Shown here in pieces: positions 24,448 through 32,396 of a stretch of DNA of 45,595 nucleotides. The position numbers were made by a program, and so were the translations under genes. Source of the stretch: Anaerolineales bacterium (GTDB lineage: Bacteria; Chloroflexota; Anaerolineae; Anaerolineales; UBA6663); contig JADZEK010000007.1 of assembly GCA_020850595.1 (NCBI GenBank), positions 1 to 45,595 of the forward strand, written 5' to 3'. Position 1 is the first letter of the stretch; the number at the start of each line of letters is the position of its first letter. Below the pieces are notes generated by a model that saw nothing but the letters and a program-made list of their open reading frames with translations, was not told where the DNA came from and did no database searches.

Positions 24448-25620
24448 TCAGGCGCGGCTGAGGTCGGGCAGAACCCGCGGCACGCTCAGGCCGGAGCGCT
24501 GGGCGGCGGCGTTGAAATAGGCTTGCAGAAGCTGGTAGTGCGACCAACCGTCGGCCTGGGCGCAGAGCGTCAGGTCGCTGTTGTAGGCCAGGCCGGGCAG
24601 CGCGTTGATCTCCAGGATCATGGGCTGGAGGTTGTTCTCAACGTCGAGGCGGAAATCTACCCGCGCGATGTCGAGGCAGCCGCAAACGCGGAAGGTTTCG
24701 ATGGTCAGGCGGCGCACCTCGGCGGCCAGTTCGTCGGCCAGCGGCGCGGGGCACCAGTAGGCGTAGTCGTCGGCCAGGTCTACCTTGAGCTTGTAGGAGT
24801 AGAACGGCTCGGTGCCGGCTGGGTAATTGGCGTAGTTGATTTCGGAGATGGGGAAGACGTGCAGGCTGCCTGGGCCGCCCAGGGCGTCGAGGTTGCCGAC
24901 CAGGCCGCAGGTCACATCACGGCCGGAGACGTACTCTTCGACCAGCACGGTCTGGCGGTAGGCGGCTTGCAGGTAGGCGACGCGCTCACGCACGCCGGCC
25001 GCGGTGCGCACCAGGGCATCTTTGTAGATGCCCTTGCCGGTGCCCTCGCGGTTGGGCTTGACGAACAGCGCCCCGCCCCGCGCCAGCCGCGCGGCCAGCG
25101 CCGGGTCGAGCGGCTCGTCGGGGTGGTGAAATTCCTGGAAGCGCGGCGTGGGCAGGCCGTGATAGGCCAGGACGCGCTTGGTCATGGCCTTGTCGAGCGT
25201 GACGGCCAGAGCCAGCACCTTGCCGCCGGTGTAGGGCAGGCCGAGCATCTCGAGCAGGGCCGGCACCTGCGCCTCGCGCGAGTCGCCGCGCACGCCTTCG
25301 CAGGTGTTGAAGCAAATGTCCGGGCCGAACTGGGCCAACGCTTGCGGCAGGTGAAGATCGCCCTCAAAGGCTTCCACCGTGTGGCCCAGTTCGCGCAGGG
25401 CATTGGTGTAGTCCTGCACGCCGCGCTGGCTGTCAAGCTCGGCCAGGGCGTCACGCGGGGCGTCGGCGGGCAGCAAGGCCCTGGCCGCGTCGGACTTGGA
25501 GTTGTGCAGCACGGCCACGCGCAAAGGGCGCAGGGCGGGCCGAGAACCGTTGTGGCTCGGCCCGTGGCCTGTCAGCGGGTCGGCGTCATCCGAGCTGCCG
25601 GCGGCGGGCGCGGCGGTCAT
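24448..25620 (-). CDS. ATP-grasp ligase, D-Ala-D-Ala ligase-like (EINALPG subtype)
   Basis: A 390-residue paralogue of the 21475-22605 enzyme. Residues 1-30 are a low-complexity extension; the fold begins at LRVAVLHNSKS. Shared blocks are FNTCEGVRGDSREAQVPALL, KVLALAVTLDKAMTKRVLAYHGLPTP (split here by wording only), GALFVKPNREGTGKGI, LVEEYVSGRDVTCGLVGN, IARVDFRLD and ILEINALPG (Glu337, Asn339). The start ATG overlaps the kamA stop by one base (TAATG), so translation is coupled directly to lysine 2,3-aminomutase. This makes beta-lysine the most likely substrate, either as the activated acid or the accepting amine. Confidence 0.88.
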   Translation of the reverse strand: MTAAPAAGSSDDADPLTGHGPSHNGSRPALRPLRVAVLHNSKSDAARALLPADAPRDALAELDSQRGVQDYTNALRELGHTVEAFEGDLHLPQALAQFGPDICFNTCEGVRGDSREAQVPALLEMLGLPYTGGKVLALAVTLDKAMTKRVLAYHGLPTPRFQEFHHPDEPLDPALAARLARGGALFVKPNREGTGKGIYKDALVRTAAGVRERVAYLQAAYRQTVLVEEYVSGRDVTCGLVGNLDALGGPGSLHVFPISEINYANYPAGTEPFYSYKLKVDLADDYAYWCPAPLADELAAEVRRLTIETFRVCGCLDIARVDFRLDVENNLQPMILEINALPGLAYNSDLTLCAQADGWSHYQLLQAYFNAAAQRSGLSVPRVLPDLSRA

Positions 25621-27032
25621 TAAATCACTTCTCCATTGATGACGGTAACACCGGCGCCAGAGTCGGGGGCGGCGTCGGGCTGCGCGGGGACCGCCTCCGG
25701 CGCGCCAACGCCCAGCGGCTGCCACTTGTGCTGGTCGGCGTTCAGGCGGTGCTGGTGGCCGTCGCCGCGCACGTGGGTGGAGGCGAAGCCTTCCGGCTCG
25801 ATGGTCATGCGCTCACCTTCGAGCAGGCCGAGCACGCCGCTTTGCCCCGGCTCGGGCCGGCGCGCGGCCTGGGCGTCGAGGTGGGCGACCGCCGTGGGGT
25901 CGTAGTCGGCCGGCTCGCTGTAGGTGGTGAGGAAGCCTTCGAAGTTGCGCAGCACGACCTTGCCGGGGGCGGCGGAGACGACGTAGTTGGGCAGCACCGG
26001 GATCTTGCCGCCGCCGCCGGGCGCGTCTATGACGTAGGTGGGCACGGCGTAGCCGCTGGTGTGGCCGCGCAGGCCTTCCATGATCTCGATGCCCTTGTTG
26101 ACGGTGGTGCGGAAGTGGCCCGCGCCCTCGACCAGGTCGCACTGGTAGAGGTAGTAGGGCCGGATGCGCAGCATGACGAGCTTGTGCACCAGCTCGCGCT
26201 GGATGTTGACCGAGTCGTTGACGCCGGCCAGAAGCACGGACTGGTTGCCCAGCGGCACGCCGGCGCGGTTGAGCCGGTCGGCGGCCTGGGCCAGCTCGTG
26301 GGTGATCTCGTTCGGGTGGTTGACGTGAATGTTCATCCACACCGGGTGATACTGCGCCAGCATGTCGCAGAATTCCTGATCCACGCGCTGGGGCAGGAAG
26401 ACGGGCACGCGTGAGCCGATGCGGATGATCTCGATGTGCGGGATGGCGCGCAAGCGGCTGATGAGGCTTTCGAGCAGCTTGGGGGCCAGCACCAGCGGGT
26501 CGCCGCCGGAGAGGAGCACGTCGCGCACCTGGGGCGTGCGCGCCAGGTAGTCAAGCTGGGCGTCGTAGTCGTTGCGCGAGAACTGGGCCGAGGGGTCGCC
26601 GACGATGCGCGAGCGGGTGCAGTAGCGGCAGTAGGACGCGCACTGGGTGGTGACGAGCATGAGGACGCGATCGGGGTAGCGGTGCACCAGCCCGGGCACG
26701 GGCGAGTGCTTGTCCTCGGCGAGCGAGTCTTCCATCATGGAGGTGAAGGGCACCAGCTCGGCGTCGGTGGGGATGACCTGCCGGCGGACGGGGTCGCGCA
26801 GGTCGTCCGGGTCCATGAGCGAGGCGAAGTAAGGGGTGATGTCCACCCGGAACAGGCCGTTGGTCTCCAGCGCCTTGATCTCGCTGGGGGTGAGGTGGAT
26901 GACTTCGTTAAGCTCGTCCACCGAGTTGAGGCGATGTGAGAGCTGCCAGCGCCAGTCGTTCCATTTGTCGGCGGGGACATCGGCCCAGACCGGGGCGCGG
27001 CGCGCAGGCTTGATCTTATCTTCGAGTTTCAT
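25620..27032 (-). CDS. kamA: Lysine 2,3-aminomutase (KamA family radical SAM enzyme)
   Basis: Moves the alpha-amino group of L-lysine to C3, giving L-beta-lysine, using SAM, PLP and a [4Fe-4S] cluster. The 470-residue protein has the cluster motif C131-ASY-C135-RY-C138, the PLP lysine K343 in DAPGGGGK, and GHFRTTVNKGIEIMEGLRGH. Asp299 (YQCDL) and Asp336 (VIDAPGG) match the two aspartates that hold the lysine side-chain amine in clostridial LAM; glutamate mutases have Lys and Asn there. The start is set by GGAGGTGGT just before ATG 27032, shorter than the open frame. A ~70-residue variable tail ends the protein. It is first in the ligase operon. Confidence 0.93.
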   Translation of the reverse strand: MKLEDKIKPARRAPVWADVPADKWNDWRWQLSHRLNSVDELNEVIHLTPSEIKALETNGLFRVDITPYFASLMDPDDLRDPVRRQVIPTDAELVPFTSMMEDSLAEDKHSPVPGLVHRYPDRVLMLVTTQCASYCRYCTRSRIVGDPSAQFSRNDYDAQLDYLARTPQVRDVLLSGGDPLVLAPKLLESLISRLRAIPHIEIIRIGSRVPVFLPQRVDQEFCDMLAQYHPVWMNIHVNHPNEITHELAQAADRLNRAGVPLGNQSVLLAGVNDSVNIQRELVHKLVMLRIRPYYLYQCDLVEGAGHFRTTVNKGIEIMEGLRGHTSGYAVPTYVIDAPGGGGKIPVLPNYVVSAAPGKVVLRNFEGFLTTYSEPADYDPTAVAHLDAQAARRPEPGQSGVLGLLEGERMTIEPEGFASTHVRGDGHQHRLNADQHKWQPLGVGAPEAVPAQPDAAPDSGAGVTVINGEVI

Positions 27033-27087
27033 ACCACCTCCACCGGCGCGCGGCCGCGCTAGAGAATCTCGGACGGCGCTCGCGTGC

Positions 27088-27115
27088 ATTGTAGCGCGAG
27101 TCAACTTTGAGTCAA
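27088..27115 (-). promoter_or_regulatory. Promoter of the kamA operon with repeated TTGACTC
   Basis: On the - strand TTGACT (27115-27110), 16-bp spacer and TACAAT (27093-27088). Inside the spacer TTGACTC occurs a second time, giving an 11-bp direct repeat (TTGACTCAAAG then TTGACTC) on the -35 side. Predicted transcription start is near 27081, about 50 nt before kamA. Confidence 0.6.
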
Positions 27116-27176
27116 TGGTATTTCGCCGATATAGGCTTAAAACTTGGCGCGGCGCGGACGGCGCACGCCGGAAAGC

Positions 27177-27209
27177 ACGCCGGCCCAGTCGTATTGACTG
27201 GGCCGGTGT
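27177..27209 (-). terminator. Terminator of the Gmad2 lipoprotein gene
   Basis: CCGGCCCAGTC (27180-27190) pairs with GACTGGGCCGG (27196-27206) and the stem extends to 14 bp with one G-T pair. It lies 25 bp beyond the lipoprotein stop and upstream of the kamA promoter, insulating the two units. Confidence 0.65.
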
Positions 27210-27233
27210 GGTTGGCGGACGACTGACTCCGCG

Positions 27234-28196
27234 CTACGGGTTGAGCGTGATCGGCACAGTCGCCAGGTGGAGGAGGCCGCCGTCGCGGGGCGAGGTGCTG
27301 TAGACGACCAGGCGGGCCGACACCGGCGCGCTGACGCTGTAGGGCAGGGTTCCGGTAAACGGCCCCGGCAGGCCGATGTCGGCCGAGGCCAGGGTCGCCA
27401 GGCCGGTGGCGAGGACGTTGTCGGCCGTGCCGCAGAGGGGGTCGGGCGCGCCCGCGCCGCCTTCGCCGCACAGTACCAGGCCGAGCATGCTCTCGAATAC
27501 ATACTCCGAATAGCCCACTACCTGCAAATTGCCGCCGCGGGCTTCGGCCAGCGCGGGCGGGTCCAGGATGATGTGCGTCTCGGGGTGGTTCACGGCCGGC
27601 GCAACCACCGCCGCGCCGCTCGCCAGCAGTTCCACTTCCACGCTGGCCAGGTGCACCAGCCCGCCGTCGCGAGCGCTGGCGGCAAACACGCTGATGCGGC
27701 CGGGCTGGTCGCTGGGCGTGGAGAAGGCTACGTCGGCGGCGAACGGCCCACGGCTGCCCGCCTCGGCCTGGATGGTGGTGGGCTGGGTGGCGAGCACGAC
27801 GCCGTCGGCGTTGGTGATCTGGATGACAAGGTTCTGCTCAAAGGTCGGGTCGGCGATGCCTTCCACGCGCAGCGGCGAGGTGAGCTGCGAATTGATGCCG
27901 GGAGCGGTGATCAGGATGACCTCCGGCACTTCGGGCGGCGCGGCGGTCGGCGCGGGGGTGTCAGGGGGATTGGCAGGAGTGTCGGTGGCGGGCGCGGCGG
28001 CGGTGTCGCTCGGCAGGGCCGGGGCCGCGGTGTCGGTGGCGAGGGCCGGGGCGGGCGTGCTGGTGGCGGGCGCGCTGACAGTGGGCGTGGGGCCAATGCT
28101 CACCGTGAAGGTGCAGGCGGATAGCAGGGCCACGAGGCTGAACAGGGCTGGCAGCCGCAGGAGATGGCCGGTGAACAAGGCAGGATGGGTTGGCAT
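27234..28196 (-). CDS. Lipoprotein with two Gmad2-type immunoglobulin-like domains
   Basis: A 320-residue exported protein. ATG 28196 follows GGAGGAG. The lipobox LLSAC places Cys28 at the mature N-terminus, followed by ~75 residues rich in Pro, Thr and Ala that act as a stalk. Two related domains follow (about 112-212 and 220-318). Each ends in a matching SARDGGLVHLASVEV / SPRDGGLLHLATVPI segment, as in the Gmad2 Ig-like domain of Bacillus spore germination protein GerM and relatives. No enzymatic motif. It probably works at the cell surface in binding or scaffolding; partner unknown. Confidence 0.82.
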   Translation of the reverse strand: MPTHPALFTGHLLRLPALFSLVALLSACTFTVSIGPTPTVSAPATSTPAPALATDTAAPALPSDTAAAPATDTPANPPDTPAPTAAPPEVPEVILITAPGINSQLTSPLRVEGIADPTFEQNLVIQITNADGVVLATQPTTIQAEAGSRGPFAADVAFSTPSDQPGRISVFAASARDGGLVHLASVEVELLASGAAVVAPAVNHPETHIILDPPALAEARGGNLQVVGYSEYVFESMLGLVLCGEGGAGAPDPLCGTADNVLATGLATLASADIGLPGPFTGTLPYSVSAPVSARLVVYSTSPRDGGLLHLATVPITLNP

Positions 28197-28635
28197 AGCA
28201 ATCTCCTCCGAGGCGGCCGGTACCGTATAAATGAGACGCGCGCCGCCGAAGATTAGTTCACCGCCGGAGCGGCGGCGGGCGCAGTGCAATTGTAGCGCAG
28301 CCGCGCCATTAATCCTCGCGGTCACGCGACAATTCCCGCGCCAGGGCCTGCTCCGTACCCGCCCCTTCCCAATAACTCAGGCGGTCTTCCCTTGCACCTG
28401 GGAGGCTGTCTTCGCTACAGTGACGTAGTTAGAGCACTACCCGCCAAGGACCGGCGGCACCGATGGCTGCCAAGCAGGCCAAATTCCCAGGTACAACTGG
28501 CGCTGGGCGGATTGCCACTTGACAGCCGCCCCGGGTTCATTTATTACATATTTAGACCTGATTTGTTATAAAACTACGCCGGCTCGCCAGGCCGCTGGAA
28601 GCCTTTGCTGCGCGCCTCCGCGCAAGGAGTCAACC
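28197..28635. other. Divergent intergenic region before the cytochrome c gene
   Basis: About 440 bp without a credible gene between the divergent lipoprotein and cytochrome genes. The right third (28530-28575) is AT-rich and holds the cytochrome promoter. The left part shows nothing beyond the lipoprotein ribosome site (GGAGGAG on the - strand). Confidence 0.5.
28519..28547 (+). promoter_or_regulatory. Promoter of the dihaem cytochrome c gene
   Basis: A perfect TTGACA (28519-28524) and TATTAC (28542-28547) are 17 bp apart. An alternative -10, TATAAA, lies at 28567-28572. The -35 sits in GATTGCCACTTGAC, identical to the -35 context of padR. Confidence 0.5.
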
Positions 28636-29589
28636 ATGCTGGGCAACATTCTGCTGTGGCTCGTGCTTTTGTTGGTTACGCTCGGTCTGGGCTGGCTGGC
28701 GCTGCGGGCTTTTCGCGCCCGTAACGCGCTGGTGAAGTGGGTGGGCGGCCTGCTGGCCGCGCTGCTGACGCTGGTGATCGGCCTGGTCACCGTGGTCGCC
28801 CTGCTGGGCCTGTTCAAGCTCTACATGCCGATCGGCTCGCCGGTCAAGGATTTGACGATCGAGATTACGCCGGAGCGCGTTGCGCGCGGCGAGCACCTGG
28901 CCAACACCTTCTGTGTGGGCTGTCATTCACCGACCGGCGACCTGCCGATGATCGGCGGCGTGGATTTGGGCGCGGATCTCGGCATGCCCCTGGGCCAGTT
29001 CATCTCGGTGAACCTAACGCCGGCCGGCCCGCTGGCCGGGTGGAGCGACGGCGAAGTGCTGCGCATCCTGCGCGAGGGCGCGGCGCCCGACGGGCGGCGG
29101 CTGATCATGATGGGCGCGGCGCGGGCGCGCTATATGAGCGACGAAGACCTGTACAGTGTGATTGCCTACCTGCGCAGCCAGGCCCCGGTGGAAAACGACA
29201 CGCCGCAGCCGCCCGACAGCCCCACCCTGCTGGCGGGCATCTTGGCCGCGCTGGGCATGGTGCCGATCGAGCCGCCGGTCACCGGCTCCATCTCGGCCCC
29301 GCCCATGGGTGCCACGGCCGAGTATGGCGCCTACGTGGTCAGCTTCCAAGACTGCGTGGTCTGCCACGGCGTGAACCTCGACGGCAACCCCAGCAGCCCG
29401 ATAGTGCCGGCGGGGCCGGACCTGGCGGTGGTCAAAGGCTGGACGGCTGAGCAGTTCCTCACGACTTTCCGCACGGGGGTGGACCCCAGCGGCCACCAAC
29501 TGAGCGAGGCCATGCCCTGGCGGCAAATCGCCCGGCTCGATGACGTGGAACTGACGGCAGTCTACGAGTACCTCATCTCGCTGCCGTAG
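28636..29589 (+). CDS. Membrane-anchored dihaem cytochrome c
   Basis: A 317-residue protein with two N-terminal membrane helices (about 4-22 and 36-62), then two cytochrome c domains outside the membrane. Haem sites are C93-VG-C96-H97 and C240-VV-C243-H244; likely axial Met residues lie in downstream Met-containing segments of each domain. This layout resembles the cytochrome subunits that accept electrons from periplasmic alcohol or sugar dehydrogenases and pass them to the respiratory chain. No dehydrogenase partner is adjacent, so its donor is unknown. ATG 28636 follows AAGGAG; the longer frame from 28519 would begin at the -35 element. Confidence 0.88.
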   Translation: MLGNILLWLVLLLVTLGLGWLALRAFRARNALVKWVGGLLAALLTLVIGLVTVVALLGLFKLYMPIGSPVKDLTIEITPERVARGEHLANTFCVGCHSPTGDLPMIGGVDLGADLGMPLGQFISVNLTPAGPLAGWSDGEVLRILREGAAPDGRRLIMMGAARARYMSDEDLYSVIAYLRSQAPVENDTPQPPDSPTLLAGILAALGMVPIEPPVTGSISAPPMGATAEYGAYVVSFQDCVVCHGVNLDGNPSSPIVPAGPDLAVVKGWTAEQFLTTFRTGVDPSGHQLSEAMPWRQIARLDDVELTAVYEYLISLP

Positions 29590-29606
29590 GGCCTGCCCGG
29601 CAAGGC

Positions 29607-29640
29607 AACCGCCTCCGGCCGCGCGCGGCCGGAGGCGGTT
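29607..29640. terminator. Bidirectional terminator
   Basis: A perfect 15-bp stem (29607-29621 with 29626-29640) and CGCG loop between the convergent cytochrome c and dehydrogenase genes. The stem ends in AA/TT on either side. Confidence 0.75.
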
Positions 29641-29667
29641 TCGATTCAGGCAGCGGCCGGCGCGCGC

Positions 29668-30747
29668 TCAGGCCAGCGCCGTCCAGACCTCGAGCTTGGA
29701 GCGCACGCGGCGGATCACGTCGGTGGTGAACTCGGTAGTGGTGGCGTGGCCGCCCAGGTCGGCGGTCTTGACGCCGTCGAAGAGCGCCTCGAAGACCGCC
29801 TCGTAAATGGCGCGCGAGGCCCGGTCGGCCTCTAGCTGGCCGAAGTAGGTGAGCAGCGCCGCGCCGGCCAGGATCATGGCCATGGGGTTGGCGATGTTTT
29901 TGCCTTGCAGGCTGGGCGCGGTGCCGTGGGGCGCTTCGGCCATGACGACCTTGACCTTGGAGGCGGTGTCGTCGAAGCCTAGCACGAGCGACTCTGACCC
30001 GGCGATGGTGCCGAACATTTGCAGCACCAGGTCGCTGACCAGGTCGCCGTCGCGGTTGAGGGTGGGGATGACCATGGCCTCGCCGATGGATTTGAGCAGC
30101 AGGGCCATGGTGGCGTCTATGAGCTGGGGGTCGTAGCGCACGGCCGGGTAACGCTGGGCGGCGGCGTCTAACTCTTCCTTGAACATGCCCTCGTAGACCG
30201 GGCTGACGGTGAACTTGGGGCCGCCGAAGACCTTGGCGCCCATCTTCTGCGCCTGCTGAAAGCTGAACTCAGCCACGGCGCGGCAGGTGCGACGGGAGAT
30301 CTTGGCGGTGCGGTAGGCGATTTCGTCGCCGTCTTTGACCTCGCGCCACTCCTGCGCCCCATAGGCATCGTCCACGGCCATGCGCACGACGGCAATCGGC
30401 GCGTGCACGCCGCCCACCGGCTGAATGCCGGGAATGCGCCGCCCGGTGCGCAGGATGACCTTGCCGTCAATGCCTTCGCGCAGGATGGCGTTGGGCGAAC
30501 CCACGTCGCCCTTGACCTCGGGGGTGATGGTGGCGGCCTTGAGGCCCAGGCCGGTAGCGGCCATGGCGTGGGCGGCCTCGCGCACGACGGCGTTGTGGGT
30601 GGCGCGGCGGTTCTCCAGCGAGAGGTCGAAGCTGACGAAGTCGGTCGGCACGCGGGTGACTTCGGGCGCGAGCACGCGCAGGCTTTCGAGCAGCAGTTCC
30701 TGCCCGGTTTGATCGCCGCCCAAGACGACAACGGTACGCGAGGCCAT
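29668..30747 (-). CDS. Isocitrate/isopropylmalate dehydrogenase family protein, divergent
   Basis: A 359-residue beta-decarboxylating dehydrogenase-like protein. Preserved are the catalytic Lys (Lys178 in GGPKFTVSPVYEGMF), Tyr129 in DDAYGAQEW, the metal aspartates Asp211, Asp235 and Asp239 (NRDGDLVSDL) and the cofactor motif EAPHGTAPSLQGKNIANP. The usual RENTED segment is replaced by RMAVDD, and the substrate-specificity helix differs from both isocitrate and 3-isopropylmalate enzymes. The fold and chemistry are therefore clear but the substrate is not. The gene starts 4 nt after the upstream lipoprotein stop, so they share a transcript. No leu or TCA genes are nearby. Confidence 0.8.
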   Translation of the reverse strand: MASRTVVVLGGDQTGQELLLESLRVLAPEVTRVPTDFVSFDLSLENRRATHNAVVREAAHAMAATGLGLKAATITPEVKGDVGSPNAILREGIDGKVILRTGRRIPGIQPVGGVHAPIAVVRMAVDDAYGAQEWREVKDGDEIAYRTAKISRRTCRAVAEFSFQQAQKMGAKVFGGPKFTVSPVYEGMFKEELDAAAQRYPAVRYDPQLIDATMALLLKSIGEAMVIPTLNRDGDLVSDLVLQMFGTIAGSESLVLGFDDTASKVKVVMAEAPHGTAPSLQGKNIANPMAMILAGAALLTYFGQLEADRASRAIYEAVFEALFDGVKTADLGGHATTTEFTTDVIRRVRSKLEVWTALA

Positions 30748-30751
30748 GGGG

Positions 30752-31891
30752 TTACTCTGTCTCCGCGCCGGGGATGGCGTAGGTGTCGAGCAGGTAGGAC
30801 CATACCGGCACGTACAGGTCGTGCAGGTCGTTGGGCACGACCCAGGTCAGGAAGAGCACGGCGGTGCCGCGCGTCTCGTAGAAGGTCTCGCCGGTCAGGT
30901 CGCGGCTGGGCGACGACCAGTCGAGGCGCGTGCTGCCGTCTTGCTGGGCCACTTCGTCAGCCACTTCCAGGTCGTCCAGGCCGTAATACTCGGTGAGCAA
31001 CTGGCGGGCGAAGGCGCTCAGGTCGTCCACGGCCGTGCCGTCGTCGTAGGTAACGTTCTCAATAAAGGTCTGGTCGTCGGGCGAGGTGAAGGTGTCCACG
31101 ATCATGTTTTCGGGCGTGTCGGTCGTGTAGGTCCAGCCGAACGGCACGGCGAACTCGAAGTAGTCGTTGGGGCCGGTGAAGGTGTAGACAATGGCGTAGA
31201 CATTGGACTTGGCCCCGGCGCTGGGGTCGGTCGTCATCGAGTTGGCGACGGCCAGCAGGCTGTCCACGTAATCGTCGTAGGCGTCGGTGTCCACCCAGAA
31301 GTCCTGCTCGTAAACGACCTGGCCGTCCTGCCAGTAGTAGCTGAACACGGTCTGGGGCGTGCCGCTGCTCAGTTCCAGCGTCTTGGCTACGCCGATGCTG
31401 CCGTCCGGCTGCTCTTCCAGTTCGCCGGCCGTGTAGTCGGGGAAGGTGGCAAACCAGTTGGCCTCCACCGACTGGATAAAGCTGCCCAGTTCCTCGGCGC
31501 TTAACGTCTTGCCGGCGTTGACGAAGGACAGCTCGATGGCGACGACCGAGTCGGGCGACGTGACAAAGATGCTATTGTCCTTCTCATCGCGCTCCCAGCC
31601 CACCGGCAGCAGCACGCTGAACGCGCCACTGGGGTGGTCGTAGGCTTCCAGGTCGAATTTATCAGTGGTGGTGGTGGCCGGGGTGGCCTCGGCCTCGCCG
31701 GGCGTGGCCGAGGGGCGGCGGGTAGGCTCGACTGCCTGCGAGGTGTTGGTGGCCTGCGGGCGCTGAGTAGGGCGCGGCAGAGGCGTGGCCGTCGGTTCGA
31801 CCTCGCCGCCGCACGCCAGCCCCGCCAGCACCAGCAGGGTGATGACCAGCCCGACGCTCCGCCAACCGCGAGTCTGACCGATTGTGTTCAT
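30752..31891 (-). CDS. Lipoprotein with two PsbP/Mog1-like domains; function unknown
   Basis: A 379-residue lipoprotein. ATG 31891 is preceded by GGAGGT; an upstream ATG in the same frame (31918) lacks this. A lipobox-like GLAC puts Cys27 at the mature end, followed by a Pro/Thr/Glu stalk to about residue 80. Two repeats then begin with matching phrases, HPSGAFSVLLPVGWERD and YFEFAVPFGWTYT, as in PsbP-like alpha/beta domains. Strongly acidic overall. It is co-transcribed with the dehydrogenase downstream, which is odd for a surface protein. Confidence 0.75.
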   Translation of the reverse strand: MNTIGQTRGWRSVGLVITLLVLAGLACGGEVEPTATPLPRPTQRPQATNTSQAVEPTRRPSATPGEAEATPATTTTDKFDLEAYDHPSGAFSVLLPVGWERDEKDNSIFVTSPDSVVAIELSFVNAGKTLSAEELGSFIQSVEANWFATFPDYTAGELEEQPDGSIGVAKTLELSSGTPQTVFSYYWQDGQVVYEQDFWVDTDAYDDYVDSLLAVANSMTTDPSAGAKSNVYAIVYTFTGPNDYFEFAVPFGWTYTTDTPENMIVDTFTSPDDQTFIENVTYDDGTAVDDLSAFARQLLTEYYGLDDLEVADEVAQQDGSTRLDWSSPSRDLTGETFYETRGTAVLFLTWVVPNDLHDLYVPVWSYLLDTYAIPGAETE

Positions 31892-31924
31892 GGCCTGACC
31901 TCCACCGCCGCCTGACATCCCGGT

Positions 31925-32323
31925 TTAGCCGCCCAGCCCCGGCGGGGCCACCAGCGCCGCCGTGGCGATGGCGCGCAGCGAAATGCCCGCCAGGAACAGC
32001 GCCACAACGGCGTAGGTGAGCATTTCCTGGCGGCTGTCGCGCCCGCGCGTAAACGCGTAGGTGGCCGGATACATGATGATCAACACAATGCCATAGAGCA
32101 CGTGCACCCACAGGCGTGCAGGTTGCGGGACGCCGCTGAAGGCCAGCACCGTCCCGACCAGCACCTGGGCAATGTAGAGCAGTTCGCCGACGGCCACCAC
32201 GCCCAAAAAGCTGCCGTCCACGCCGTGCCCTTGCAGGTAACGCACAAAGGCGAAACCGGCGATGAGCAGGTTGAAAATGAGGCAGGCATTCGACAGCCCG
32301 GCATGCAGTTGCACGAGCGACAT
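31925..32323 (-). CDS. Small four-helix membrane protein of unknown function
   Basis: A 132-residue protein with four predicted membrane helices (about 8-28, 40-62, 70-92 and 103-125). Short charged loops contain YLQGHGVDG, WVHVLYG and TRGRDSRQE. Histidines within the helices (HAGLS, HVLYG) are reminiscent of haem- or metal-binding membrane proteins, but there is no diagnostic motif. It ends 33 nt before the next lipoprotein start and probably belongs to the same transcript. Confidence 0.65.
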   Translation of the reverse strand: MSLVQLHAGLSNACLIFNLLIAGFAFVRYLQGHGVDGSFLGVVAVGELLYIAQVLVGTVLAFSGVPQPARLWVHVLYGIVLIIMYPATYAFTRGRDSRQEMLTYAVVALFLAGISLRAIATAALVAPPGLGG

Positions 32324-32396
32324 GGGCTTTCCTGGCAGTGAGGGCGCGGCCGCGGCGTGGGCGCCGGGCTTTACAGGGGCGAAATTGTACCAGAAT

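Noticed and set aside
21475..25620. Cell-wall D-alanine--D-alanine ligase (Ddl) as the role of the ATP-grasp genes
   Set aside because: The Ddl-specific loops are not present, four divergent copies occur together, and they are coupled to kamA rather than to mur or fts genes.
23176..25623. 815-residue open frame on the + strand
   Set aside because: It is antisense to the propeller and ATP-grasp genes, lacks family motifs and is rich in Gly/Ala/Val/Gln/His, the usual signature of a mirror frame in high-GC DNA.
25620..27032. Glutamate 2,3-aminomutase as the identity of the KamA protein
   Set aside because: Glutamate mutases carry Lys and Asn where this protein has Asp299 and Asp336, so lysine is the better substrate call.
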